Positions 8,673 to 16,601 of a stretch of DNA of 41,390 bases are shown here, piece by piece. Both the position numbers and the translations under genes were made by a program. This stretch comes from an uncultured Planctomycetia bacterium (GTDB taxonomy: Bacteria > Planctomycetota > Phycisphaerae > FEN-1346 > JAACEH01): the NCBI GenBank assembly GCA_903929765.1, contig CAIYVX010000012.1, positions 1 to 41,390 on the forward strand. Direction: 5' to 3'. The notes beneath the pieces are model-generated. The model did not search any database, was not told the origin of the DNA, and was given only the letters and a program-made list of their open reading frames with translations. Every line of letters begins with the position of its first letter. The stretch's first letter is position 1.

Positions 8673-10109
8673 TTATTTAGGCTCGCCGGCCTCACGGACG
8701 ACCGCCCGCCCCGTCGAACGCAGCCACATCGCCCCGGCCAGCATCACCAGCGGAATCAAGAGCGGGGCGCGCAGCCGCGGCTCCGCCTCCGGGCAAATCG
8801 TCGCCGCCATCAGGCACAGCAAGACCAGCCCCAACGCGTTCGACGCCGCCACGCGGCCCCAGCGCCGCAATCTTAACCACCCCGCCAGCGCCATCAGCCA
8901 GACCAGCGCCAGCCACGCCGTCTCATAAATCATATAAACAATCGTCGTATTGTGATACTGTCCCAGCACCGTCTTGGCCTTTTGCCACCACCCGCCCGGC
9001 CCGTTCAGCACGTGCTCCAGTTTCTCGTCCGAACCCATGAGCTGCGGCCCCGTCCAGCGGTCCGGCAACAGCAGCAGCACCACCGCCCCATTGGCGAAGG
9101 CCCGCACCGTCTCCCGCGGATGCGCCCACATGTACTCCAGGGCCACCGCCCGCCCGATGCGCACGCGCTCGCCCCGCGTCGCCCCGGTCGGCGTCCGCGC
9201 CGCCGCCATGGCCGCCAGCTTTCCCCGGGCCTCCGTATAAAATTCTATGCCCTCGACCAGGCTCATCACTCTCGCCGCCCGATAGCGCATCAGGTTCTCC
9301 GACGCCACCGTAGTCATTTCCCAGGTGTCTGCACCCTGATGATTCCGCATCATCCACGGAAACACCACGAGCGCCGGGATCAATAGTGCCACCACCGCCT
9401 GGCCCAGCCGCCGCCCCAGCCGGCCGCCGCAATTCTCAGCCTTCTCAGGTTCCCCGCTGAGAAAATAGAACCCTCGGTTTGCCAGTGCCGCCACCGCTGT
9501 CACCGCCGGGAACAACAGTCCTACCGGTCGCACATACAGCCCCAACCCCGCTACCGCCGACAACGCCAACAGGTTGCCCCACGACCGCTCTCCGACGTAG
9601 CGCACCAGCAGGAACAGCCACAGGGCCACGCTGAACTGATACAGCGAGTCGCTGATCACATAGCAGGGCAGGGCGGCGCTCAACCCGCTCAGGGCCAACA
9701 GCAGTCCCGCCACCAGTGCCGCTCGCCGGCCTGCCAACTGCCGCATCGCCGCATAGATCAGAATCACCGCCAGCACGCTCAGGGCGATCTGCACCAGCGC
9801 CACCGCCAGATCGTTTCCGTCGCCGGCCGTCTTCCAAATTTCGGCCAGGACCAACGGATAACCCGGCGTCCGGTAGGTGTCCAGGGTATAAGGCGGCCCC
9901 TGAGCATCCGAAAAAATTCCCACGTTCAGGAAGTTCCGCGCCGGGATCGTGTAGGCTTCGGCCAGGCCGCCGTACTCCAGCGTCGCCCCCGTCCCCAGCG
10001 CCGCCACCAACAGCCCCACGCGCACCGCCAGCGCCACCCCCGCCACCAACCACATCCGCCGGTCGCGCCACAGGCTCACACGGTTCTCATTCGGCAGCGT
10101 TTCGCTCAT
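8673..10109 (-). CDS. GT39-like membrane glycosyltransferase
   Basis: A 478-residue multi-pass protein with about 11 hydrophobic segments, similar in layout to the dolichyl-phosphate-mannose mannosyltransferase / ArnT superfamily (GT39/PMT_2). After the first helix there is a periplasmic loop with TIPARNFLNVG and TYRTPGYPLVLAEIWKTAGD, which matches the typical 'D..RTPGYPLFLA' region. It ends with CPEAEPRLRAPLLIPLVMLA, the usual C-terminal helix of this group. It would transfer a sugar from a polyprenyl-phosphate donor outside the membrane. AAAAAAGGAGCGACG precedes the ATG at 10109. It is inverted within a plus-strand cluster. The acceptor (lipid, protein or polymer) is unknown. Confidence 0.78.
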   Translation of the reverse strand: MSETLPNENRVSLWRDRRMWLVAGVALAVRVGLLVAALGTGATLEYGGLAEAYTIPARNFLNVGIFSDAQGPPYTLDTYRTPGYPLVLAEIWKTAGDGNDLAVALVQIALSVLAVILIYAAMRQLAGRRAALVAGLLLALSGLSAALPCYVISDSLYQFSVALWLFLLVRYVGERSWGNLLALSAVAGLGLYVRPVGLLFPAVTAVAALANRGFYFLSGEPEKAENCGGRLGRRLGQAVVALLIPALVVFPWMMRNHQGADTWEMTTVASENLMRYRAARVMSLVEGIEFYTEARGKLAAMAAARTPTGATRGERVRIGRAVALEYMWAHPRETVRAFANGAVVLLLLPDRWTGPQLMGSDEKLEHVLNGPGGWWQKAKTVLGQYHNTTIVYMIYETAWLALVWLMALAGWLRLRRWGRVAASNALGLVLLCLMAATICPEAEPRLRAPLLIPLVMLAGAMWLRSTGRAVVREAGEPK

Positions 10110-10291
10110 CGTCGCTCCTTTTTTCGACCCGCTTTCGGGGCCATTATCTGTCGAGCCGCATGATTATGCAAAATCTTTTTCCCCCGGCCGCGCCGAACCC
10201 GTCCGTAGTTCCTCCGTTTTTCCTTGAATCCCCGCTCGCCTGGCGCTATCATCGCCCATCGCCGCTTGGTCGACTGGAACAAGGTGCCGCC

Positions 10292-10894
10292 GTGAACCTC
10301 GATGCCACAAACATCCTCCCCCTGACCGCCGGCCATGCCGCCCAGCTCGCCGCCCTCCACCAGGCCGGCCTGCACGCCGGTTTCCTCTCCAGCCTCGGTC
10401 CACGGTTCCTGACGCAACTCTATGCCGCCATTCCGGCGACCGCTTCCGGATTCGGCTTCGTCGCCGAAAAACAGGGTCGCGTTATTGGTTTTATAACCTG
10501 TGCCGATCGCCTCGGCGCCCTTTACCGCCAGGCCCTCAAGGCGCGCGGCCTGCGGATGGCCCTCGTCCTCCTCCCCGCCATGTTCCGTTGGGGCACCGTC
10601 CGCCAGATCGGCGAAACGCTTCTCTTTCCCGCCCGGATCGAAGATAAATACCCGCCCGCCGAAATTCTGAGCATCGTGGTCGACCCCGCAGCACGTGGCT
10701 CGGGCGTCGCCCGCGACCTCATGAATCTGGCCTTCACCGAGTTTCGCCGCCGCGGCATCCGCCAACTCAAGGTCCAGGTCTGGACCGAAAACCCGGCCGC
10801 CAAGCGCTACTACGAAAAGTGCGGTTTTCGCCTCGCCGGCCAGACGCTTCACCACCAGGAAATGCAGGATATTTACGTCATCGAGCTAACTTAG
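10292..10894 (+). CDS. GNAT-family N-acetyltransferase
   Basis: A 200-residue GNAT protein. The frame runs far upstream, but family similarity begins at a GTG (10292) after GGAACAAGGTGCCGCC, giving VNLDATNILPLTAGHAAQLA. Motif A is clear: ILSIVVDPAARGSGVARDLM, with the acetyl-CoA pyrophosphate loop ARGSGVA. It is followed by LKVQVWTENPAAKRYYEKCG, the motif B region with the catalytic-type Tyr. It probably acetylates an amino group on a small molecule or an amino-sugar nucleotide. With an aminotransferase and sugar-phosphate transferase nearby, a role in N-acetyl sugar formation is plausible, though classical PglD enzymes use another fold. Confidence 0.82.
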   Translation: MNLDATNILPLTAGHAAQLAALHQAGLHAGFLSSLGPRFLTQLYAAIPATASGFGFVAEKQGRVIGFITCADRLGALYRQALKARGLRMALVLLPAMFRWGTVRQIGETLLFPARIEDKYPPAEILSIVVDPAARGSGVARDLMNLAFTEFRRRGIRQLKVQVWTENPAAKRYYEKCGFRLAGQTLHHQEMQDIYVIELT

Positions 10895-11011
10895 TATATG
10901 AAAACCACCGGGCCAGGTGGGTTTTGGCCGGACGCCTCGCATAAAATAACTTGAACTGGACGCGCAATATGCCGAAAATGCCCTAAGGGCCTAATTAGGA
11001 ATCTTCGCAGC

Positions 11012-11995
11012 GTGGCCAAAAAGACCTTTCGCATTCTCTTTTCCTGCATTGGCCGACGCGTCGCCCTGGTCGAAGCGTTTCGCCGCTCCTGCCAACGCCT
11101 CGGCCTGGAAAGCTGTCTGATCGGGGCCGACAATTCCCCCTACTCCGCCGCCTTGCAACGCTGCGACAAACGCTTCCTCGTCCCTGCCAGCATCGACAAA
11201 AACTACCTCGACGAAATCCTCGACCTCTGCCGCCGCGAGAACGTCAACCTGTTGATCCCCCTCATCGATCCCGAGCTCCTCGTCCTGGCCGGACAGCAGG
11301 ACAAGTTCGCCGAAGTCGGCACGACCCTGTGCCTCTCCGACGCCAAGGTGGTCAAAATCTGCCGCGACAAAGTCCGCACCTTTCGCACCCTCACCGACGC
11401 CGGCATCGACACGCCGCGACTCTTTCGCTACGACGACATCACGGACGCCGACCTGCCCCTGTTCATGAAACCGCGCGCCGGCTCCGCCGCCCGCAACATC
11501 CACCGCCTCTCCAACCGCGAATCGCTGGACTTCTACCATCGCACCCTGCCCACCGCCATTATTCAGGAACTCATCGAGGGCCAGGAATACACCCTCGATG
11601 TCTTCACCGATTTCCTCGGCCGCCCGCGCTGCGTCGTCCCGCGCATCCGCCTGGAAGTCCGCTCCGGCGAAGTCTCCAAGAGCATGACCGTCAAGGATCA
11701 GGAACTCATGGCCCTCGGTCGCCGCACCGTCGAGGCCCTCCCCGGCTGCCGCGGGCCGCTCACCATCCAATGTTTCCGTACCCGTCAGGGCCGCCTGACC
11801 GTCATCGAAATCAATCCCCGCCTCGGCGGCGGAGTCCCGCTCTCCATCGAGGCCGGCGCCGATATCCCCGCCTGGACCATTCAGTGCGCCCTGGGACAGG
11901 AACCCGACATCGACCCGGCCGCTTTCCGCGAACGGTTGGTAATGTTGCGTTACGATGACGCCGTGTTTATTAACCAGAGCGAATTACAGAAATGA
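11012..11995 (+). CDS. ATP-grasp ligase (CarB/PylC-like)
   Basis: A 327-residue ATP-grasp protein with a GTG start (MAKKTFRILFSCIGRRVALV). Residues 1-105 form a pre-ATP-grasp Rossmann-like domain. Next come KICRDKVRTFRTLTDAGIDT, the nucleotide-binding PLFMKPRAGSAARNIHRL, IIQELIEGQEYTLDVFTDF, and the Mg-binding end IEINPRLGGGVPLSIEAGAD. This architecture matches the 'carbamoyl-phosphate synthase large subunit-like' proteins often found in O-antigen and exopolysaccharide clusters. ATP-grasp enzymes join a carboxylate to an amine or thiol through an acyl phosphate. An amino-acid or carboxylate decoration of a sugar is a reasonable guess here, not shown. Ribosome site is weak (TAGGAA, 14 bases upstream). 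Confidence 0.85.
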   Translation: MAKKTFRILFSCIGRRVALVEAFRRSCQRLGLESCLIGADNSPYSAALQRCDKRFLVPASIDKNYLDEILDLCRRENVNLLIPLIDPELLVLAGQQDKFAEVGTTLCLSDAKVVKICRDKVRTFRTLTDAGIDTPRLFRYDDITDADLPLFMKPRAGSAARNIHRLSNRESLDFYHRTLPTAIIQELIEGQEYTLDVFTDFLGRPRCVVPRIRLEVRSGEVSKSMTVKDQELMALGRRTVEALPGCRGPLTIQCFRTRQGRLTVIEINPRLGGGVPLSIEAGADIPAWTIQCALGQEPDIDPAAFRERLVMLRYDDAVFINQSELQK

Positions 11996-12011
11996 TCCGG
12001 GAGAAGGCCTG

Positions 12012-13298
12012 ATGCTGGCTTTGCTGCTGCCACCCACCAATGTCGGCGCCTGGACGATGCTCATGGGCATCTGGCAGCCCCACTTCTGGATCCTCGTCAG
12101 CGCCATGTTTCTCGCGCTGGTGCTGACCCCGATCTGCCGCACCATCGCCATGCACTGGCACATTTACGACCAGCCCGACCAACTCCTGAAAACCCACCAC
12201 CGCCCCATTCCCTATCTCGGCGGCGTGGCCATTTTTCTGGCCTGGCTCATCCCCGTCCTGGTCGTCGCCGGCTCCCAGATGGCCAACCCCGACGCCATTC
12301 CCCGGGAAACCGAACAGGTCATCCGCGCCGTCGGCCAGAACCCGCCCGAACGCTGGATTGAACATCCCGCCACGCTCTTCTGGATCTGCGGTGCCGCCCT
12401 GCTCATCATGCTGCTCGGGCTCCTCGACGACCTGAAAAACATCTCCCCCACGCTCAAAATCCTCGGCCAGGTTCTCGCCGCCCTGCTCCTGGCCGCCGGC
12501 GGCGTCGTTTTCCTGGCTTTTCCGGCGATCAACGTCGGCAACTACACCCTCTTCCCGCCTCACAACTGGCTGGTCGTCACCCTGGGCGTCTTGTTCCAGA
12601 TTGTCCTCGTCGTCGGCGCCGCCAATGCCACCAATCTTCTCGACGGGCTGGATGGTCTCTGTAGCGGCGTCACCGCCTTTATCAGCTTCGGCTTCCTCCT
12701 TGTCGCCACCGGCCTTCTGGCCTGGGGCATCTATAAGCCCGACCTCGCCCCATACTATGCCAACGCCGAGATCATCGTCCTGCTCTCCTTCGCACTCCTG
12801 GGCGCCGTCCTCGGCTTCCTGCCCTACAATTTCAACCCCGCCTCCATTTTCATGGGCGACGCCGGCAGCATGTTCCTCGGGTTCCTGGCCGCCACCTTCC
12901 TGATCCTCTTCGCCGAGCAGTGGAACGGCGTCAAGTGGTTCCTCGCCGCCACCGTCATCTTCGGCCTGCCCATCTTCGACACCGGACTGGCCCTCGTCCG
13001 CCGACTGGTCAATCATAAACCCATCTTTACCGGCGACCGCAGCCACTTCTACGATCAGCTCGTCGATCGCGGCTGCTCCGTCCGCACCAGCGTCCTCATC
13101 AACTACGGACTCGCCGTCTTTTTCGGACTCTCCGGCGTCGGCATCTCTATGATCCGCCTCCGCTACGCCCTGTCCATCAGTCTGTTGATCTTCGCCGCCA
13201 TCGCCGTCGCCGCCCTCAAGCTCGGACTGGTTCGCGTGGACGATAAGAAAAAACCAGCTTCTACAAACCCGCCAGAAACTGAAACGTCAGATCGCTGA
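12012..13298 (+). CDS. WecA/MraY-like polyprenyl-phosphate GlcNAc/MurNAc-1-phosphate transferase
   Basis: A 428-residue membrane protein of the GT4/MraY transferase superfamily, with about 11 helices. Signature motifs are present: KTHHRPIPYLGGVAIFLAW (first cytoplasmic loop), LLGLLDDLKNISPTLKILGQ with the Asp-Asp pair, NATNLLDGLDGLCSGVTAF, FNPASIFMGDAGSMFLGFLA, and the last loop KPIFTGDRSHFYDQLVDRG carrying the His of the HIP motif. It transfers an N-acetylhexosamine-1-phosphate to undecaprenyl phosphate. This gives the cluster a second initiating enzyme besides the PglC-like one. Start chosen at 12012 (MLALLLPP), weakly supported by GAGAAGG; 12054 is an alternative. Its last 38 bases overlap the convergent esterase gene. 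Confidence 0.88.
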   Translation: MLALLLPPTNVGAWTMLMGIWQPHFWILVSAMFLALVLTPICRTIAMHWHIYDQPDQLLKTHHRPIPYLGGVAIFLAWLIPVLVVAGSQMANPDAIPRETEQVIRAVGQNPPERWIEHPATLFWICGAALLIMLLGLLDDLKNISPTLKILGQVLAALLLAAGGVVFLAFPAINVGNYTLFPPHNWLVVTLGVLFQIVLVVGAANATNLLDGLDGLCSGVTAFISFGFLLVATGLLAWGIYKPDLAPYYANAEIIVLLSFALLGAVLGFLPYNFNPASIFMGDAGSMFLGFLAATFLILFAEQWNGVKWFLAATVIFGLPIFDTGLALVRRLVNHKPIFTGDRSHFYDQLVDRGCSVRTSVLINYGLAVFFGLSGVGISMIRLRYALSISLLIFAAIAVAALKLGLVRVDDKKKPASTNPPETETSDR

Positions 13299-14220
13299 TC
13301 CCCGGCAGCCCTTCGTGCCCGAAGTCCGGGTAGAGGATCATCGACTTCTTCGACCCGATCTTGTTATACGCCGCAAATTGCGTCGACGGCGGGCAGATCT
13401 TGTCCATCAGCCCCGTCACCATCAGCACCTCCGCCTTGATCCGCGGCGCCAGGTGCTGAACGTCAATGTAGCCGAGCTTCGTGAATATCTCCTGCTCCCG
13501 TGAGTGCGTCCGGTCCGTGCAACGGAAATAATGCCGCAACTCCGCATAGGCGTCCTCTGCCAGGTCCATCTCCCAGACCCGCTGATAGTCCGATAGGAAT
13601 GGATAAACCGGCACGGCCAATTTGACTCGCGGCTCCAGGGCGGCGCAGGCCAGCGTCAGTCCGCCGCCCTGGCTGCCCCCGGTCACCCCGACCCGCGCCG
13701 GGTCAACTTCCGGCATCTTCATCACCAGCCCCGCCAGTTGGGCCGTATCCAGAAAAATCTGCCGGAACAGCAGTTTCTCCGGCGGACCGTTCAGCCCGCG
13801 GATGATGTGGCCGTGCAGCGTGTTCCCGACCACGCCGCCGGTGTCCTCGCTCCGCCCGGCCTGACCCCGGCAATCCAGCGCCGCCACCGTGTAGCCCTGG
13901 CCCACGTAGCCCAGCTTGTCCGACCAATCCCCGGACTCGCCTGAGTAGCCGTGGAACATCACCACGGCCGGATGCGGCTTCTTGGCCGCGCGCGGCCGCA
14001 GCAGCTTCGCATAAACCCGCGCCCCGCCCACGCCGGTAAAATACATATCCAGACATTCCGCCCACGGCGTCTGAAACTCCGCCGGTCGCAACTCGACCTG
14101 TGCGTCCACCGCCCGCATCTCCTCCAGCGACCGGTCCCAGAACTGGTCGAAATCCGCCGGACGCGGATTGGTTCCCTGGTACACCTTCAACTCCGGCAAC
14201 GGTTTGTCAATCAGCGGCAC
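13261..14220 (-). CDS. Acetyl xylan esterase / cephalosporin-C deacetylase, CE7 (AXE1)
   Basis: A 319-residue alpha/beta hydrolase matching CE7 length. GTG start at 14220 follows AAGGAGGTGTGCC; upstream in-frame residues are not family-like. Typical features: FDQFWDRSLEEM near the N-terminus; VVMFHGYSGESGDWSDKLGY (oxyanion region); CRGQAGRSED; and nucleophile elbow GVTGGSQGGGLTLACAAL with Ser183. The C-terminal region has VTGLMDKICPPST with Asp273 and YPDFGHEGLPG with His302, completing the triad. It removes O-acetyl groups from xylo-oligosaccharides and small acetyl esters, normally in the cytoplasm, and no signal peptide is seen. It may process imported plant oligomers or turn over acetylated polymer. 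The 3' end overlaps the convergent transferase gene by 38 bases. Confidence 0.92.
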   Translation of the reverse strand: MPLIDKPLPELKVYQGTNPRPADFDQFWDRSLEEMRAVDAQVELRPAEFQTPWAECLDMYFTGVGGARVYAKLLRPRAAKKPHPAVVMFHGYSGESGDWSDKLGYVGQGYTVAALDCRGQAGRSEDTGGVVGNTLHGHIIRGLNGPPEKLLFRQIFLDTAQLAGLVMKMPEVDPARVGVTGGSQGGGLTLACAALEPRVKLAVPVYPFLSDYQRVWEMDLAEDAYAELRHYFRCTDRTHSREQEIFTKLGYIDVQHLAPRIKAEVLMVTGLMDKICPPSTQFAAYNKIGSKKSMILYPDFGHEGLPGISDLTFQFLAGL

Positions 14221-14377
14221 GGCACACCTCCTTGTCATAGCCCGATTTTTCCGCCCCGGCCCGTGCCGGGCGCGTTCGACATAATATAACTTCCCCGCGC
14301 CGCCCTGCCAGTGGAATCTCACCTCTTCGCCGCCTCCGGCTTTCCTCGCCCGCCCCACAATCTTGGCCATTCCGCCC

Positions 14378-14411
14378 TTGCGACCGACAAAATTGTCGGT
14401 ATAATCAGGTC
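14378..14411 (+). promoter_or_regulatory. Promoter with operator in its spacer, sigma-54 activator gene
   Basis: A -35-like TTGCGA (14378-14383) and a perfect TATAAT (14400-14405) are separated by 16 bases. Those 16 bases are exactly the inverted repeat CCGACAA-AA-TTGTCGG (14384-14399). The ATG lies 6 bases after the -10, so the transcript would be leaderless or nearly so; no ribosome site fits between. The same inverted-repeat core recurs upstream of amtB2 and glnA. Its position predicts repression by occlusion, probably autorepression by the encoded activator; this is inference. Confidence 0.7.
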
Positions 14412-15983
14412 ATGTCCAAAACTACCGATCCGGCCGCCGCACCCGACGCCTCGCGCGAACTGCGCCGACTCCAGCTTCTCTACGACGTCTCCGAAACCCT
14501 CTCGCGCAGCATGGACCTCCGCGAAGTCGCCCAGCCCGTCCTCGAAGCCATCGCCGACCGCGCCGGCATGTCGCACGGCACCCTCACCCTCCTCAACCGC
14601 CAGACCGAAGAAATCCTCATCGAGGCCGCCCACGGCCTTTCCGCCGAACAACTCCGCCGCGGCCGCTACCGCGTCGGCGAAGGCATCACCGGCAAAGTCG
14701 TCCAGTCCGGCCAGCCCGCCGTCGTCCGCCGCATCAGCGAGGAACCCCTTTTCCTCAACCGCACCGGGGCCCGCAAGGACATCGCCAAAAAAGACGTTTC
14801 CTTCATCTGCGTCCCCATCAAGCTCGGCCACGATGTTTTCGGGGCCTTGAGCGCCGACCACCTCTACAGCGACGAGGTCAACCTCCGCGAAGACGTGCGG
14901 CTGCTGGGCACCATCGCCTCGATGATCGCCCAGGCCGTCAAAACGCGCCAGGCCGCCGCCGAAGAACGCCAACGCCTCGAAGCCGAAAACCTCCGACTCC
15001 GCGCCGAACTCCGCCAGCGCTGGCAGCCCGCCAACATCATCGGCCGCTCCAACGCCATGCAGAAAATCTACGACCTCATCGCCCAGGTCGCCAAGAGCAC
15101 CGCTACCGTCCTCATTCGCGGCGAGAGCGGCACCGGCAAGGAACTTGTCGCCCACGCCATCCACGCTTCCAGCTCTCGCGCCGACGGGCCGTTCATCAAG
15201 GTCAACTGCGCCGCTCTGCCCGAATCGATCCTCGAAAGCGAGCTTTTCGGCCACGAAAAGGGGGCCTTCACCAACGCCATTGCCGAGCGCCGCGGGCGGT
15301 TCGAGTTGGCCAACAACGGGACCATCTTCCTCGACGAAATCGGCGACTTTGCTCCCGCTTCGCAGATCCGGCTGCTGCGCGTCCTCCAGGAACGCGAGTT
15401 CGAACGCGTCGGCGGCGCCGCCTCCATCAAAACCAACGTCCGCGTCATCGCCGCCACCAACCGCGACCTCGAATCCATGATCCGCGAAGGCAAGTTCCGC
15501 GAAGACCTCTATTACCGCCTCAACGTCTTCCCGATCTTCATTCCGCCGCTGCGGCAGAGGAAGACCGACATCCCGCTTCTGATGGACCATTTTCTGGAGA
15601 AGTATGCGGCGCAGAACCACAAGCGCGTGCGCCGCATCTCCACGCCGGCCATCGACATGCTGATGAGCTACCACTGGCCGGGCAACGTCCGCGAACTGGA
15701 GAACATCATCGAGCGGGCCGTCCTGGTGGCCGACGACGCCGTCATTCGCTCGATCCACCTGCCGCCGACGCTCCAAATGGCCGAGGCCAAGCCGGCCAGC
15801 CTGGCCCTGATCGACCGCGTCGACGAATTCGAACGCGAACTTCTGATCGAGGCCCTCAAGTCGGCTCGCGGCAACATGGCCAAGGCCGCGCGCGAACTCC
15901 AGACCACCGAACGCATCCTCGCCTACAAGGTCCACAAGTACGCCATCGACCGCAAAATCCTCAAGACCGAAATGTCGGCGTGA
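14412..15983 (+). CDS. Sigma-54-dependent activator, GAF-AAA+-Fis (NifA-like)
   Basis: A 523-residue enhancer-binding protein. Residues ~15-180 form a GAF sensor (LLYDVSETLSRSMDLREVAQ through FICVPIKLGHDVFGALSADH). A coiled linker AEERQRLEAENLRLRAEL follows. The AAA+ domain has Walker A GESGTGKE (237-244), Walker B-type IFLDEIGD (305-312), and RLNVFPIFIPPLRQRKTDIP. The C-terminal Fis-type helix-turn-helix includes GNMAKAARELQTTERILAYK. The sigma-54-contacting loop reads GAFTNA (284-289) instead of the usual GAFTGA. No histidine-kinase partner is adjacent. Three sigma-54 promoters of nitrogen genes lie 3-9 kb away, two with an upstream palindrome that also sits in this gene's own promoter, so it is the best candidate regulator of that island. 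GAF ligand is unknown. Confidence 0.93.
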   Translation: MSKTTDPAAAPDASRELRRLQLLYDVSETLSRSMDLREVAQPVLEAIADRAGMSHGTLTLLNRQTEEILIEAAHGLSAEQLRRGRYRVGEGITGKVVQSGQPAVVRRISEEPLFLNRTGARKDIAKKDVSFICVPIKLGHDVFGALSADHLYSDEVNLREDVRLLGTIASMIAQAVKTRQAAAEERQRLEAENLRLRAELRQRWQPANIIGRSNAMQKIYDLIAQVAKSTATVLIRGESGTGKELVAHAIHASSSRADGPFIKVNCAALPESILESELFGHEKGAFTNAIAERRGRFELANNGTIFLDEIGDFAPASQIRLLRVLQEREFERVGGAASIKTNVRVIAATNRDLESMIREGKFREDLYYRLNVFPIFIPPLRQRKTDIPLLMDHFLEKYAAQNHKRVRRISTPAIDMLMSYHWPGNVRELENIIERAVLVADDAVIRSIHLPPTLQMAEAKPASLALIDRVDEFERELLIEALKSARGNMAKAARELQTTERILAYKVHKYAIDRKILKTEMSA

Positions 15984-15989
15984 AGTTTT

Positions 15990-16038
15990 ACCCCTCCCCC
16001 CTGGGGGAGGGTGGCCGCGAAGCGGCCGGGTGAGGGTT
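15990..16038. repeat. CCCTCTCCC-type palindromic repeat
   Basis: Two consecutive hairpins, CCCCTCCCCC/GGGGGAGGG and GGCCGCGAAGCGGCC, followed by GGGTGAGGG. The same architecture occurs at 37299-37344 with GGCCCGAAGGGCC as second hairpin. A partial copy follows at 16048-16085. This kind of repeat is common between genes of many bacteria. Confidence 0.7.
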
Positions 16039-16064
16039 CTTTGTTTCTTCACCCCTCCCCCTTG

Positions 16065-16303
16065 GGTGAGGGTAGGGTGAGGGTGCCGTTGCTGTTTTTG
16101 ATTCATTTCCGTGTATCCCCGTTTTGGGTTTTGTATAGATTCTAGATTTTTTCCGTGGCGGTCAGGGGCGGCTAGCGGCGCGCCGCCCCGCCGGGGCCGC
16201 CTATGAACTCATGCCCCCACCCCAAAAAGTCAGAATCTATACAAAAACTCAAACGGGGATAATCCCAAAGCAACAAAAAACACCCTCACCCTACCCTCTC
16301 CCT
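16065..16303. mobile_element. Non-coding element with ~70-bp inverted repeats (MITE-like)
   Basis: The left arm (16065-16143) and right arm (16232-16303) are imperfect reverse complements over about 70 bases. Shared segments include GGGTAGGGTGAGGGTG, TATCCCCGTTT and TTTTGTATAGATTCT with their complements on the right. The ~85-base centre is very GC-rich (GGCGGCTAGCGGCGCGCCGC) and contains short palindromes. There is no open frame. Size and structure fit a miniature inverted-repeat element, or a very long hairpin after the activator gene. Confidence 0.7.
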
Positions 16304-16358
16304 GGAGGGGAGAGGGTTGAAGAAGAAACAGCGTCCCCCAGCAATGCTGGGGGCTTCT

Positions 16359-16485
16359 AAAGAAGAAGAAAAAGAAGAAGAAAAAAATCGCGCGGGGGGC
16401 GGGTACCGGGGGTTCGTCCCGCAAACAGCAGCGGGACTTCACCCCCGGCTAAAAACTTTCGCCGCTTCGCGGCTGGGCGGGGATG
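16359..16485. repeat. Polypurine-GGTACC repeat module, copy 1
   Basis: An AAG-rich purine run (16359-16387) is followed after ~17 bases by GGGTACCGGGGG, a hairpin closing with CACCCCCGGCTAAA, and a second short hairpin CGCCGCTTCGCGGC. The same three-part order occurs at 17299-17398 and 35584-35675, so this is a dispersed composite repeat rather than chance. Confidence 0.65.
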
Positions 16486-16601
16486 GGTGGACGGGCGGGA
16501 GGGGGCGGGGATGAGGAAACAGGAAAGAAGCAACAACAGCCGGACAGGGCAAAGCCCTGTCCCTACGAGAAGAAGAAGCGGCCATTTGCGGATGGGCCTG
16601 A

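Larger units (their letters stand above)
15984..16601. other. Repeat-filled intergenic region
   Basis: No gene in these 618 bases. In order there are: a CCCTCCCCC/GGGGGAGGG hairpin block with GGCCGCGAAGCGGCC (15990-16038) and a partial second copy; a large imperfect inverted repeat (16065-16303); hairpin CCCCCAGCAATGCTGGGGG (16335-16353); a polypurine AAG-rich tract followed by GGGTACC and nested hairpins (16359-16485); and GGACAGGGC-AAA-GCCCTGTCC (16542-16562), which sits just past the 3' end of the small minus-strand gene at 16602 and may terminate it. Confidence 0.75.

Noticed and set aside
9716-10291. N-terminal extension of the GNAT gene
   Set aside because: In-frame upstream codons lie opposite the GT39-like gene and give a Pro/Arg/Ser-rich shadow; a GTG with ribosome site at 10292 fits the family start.
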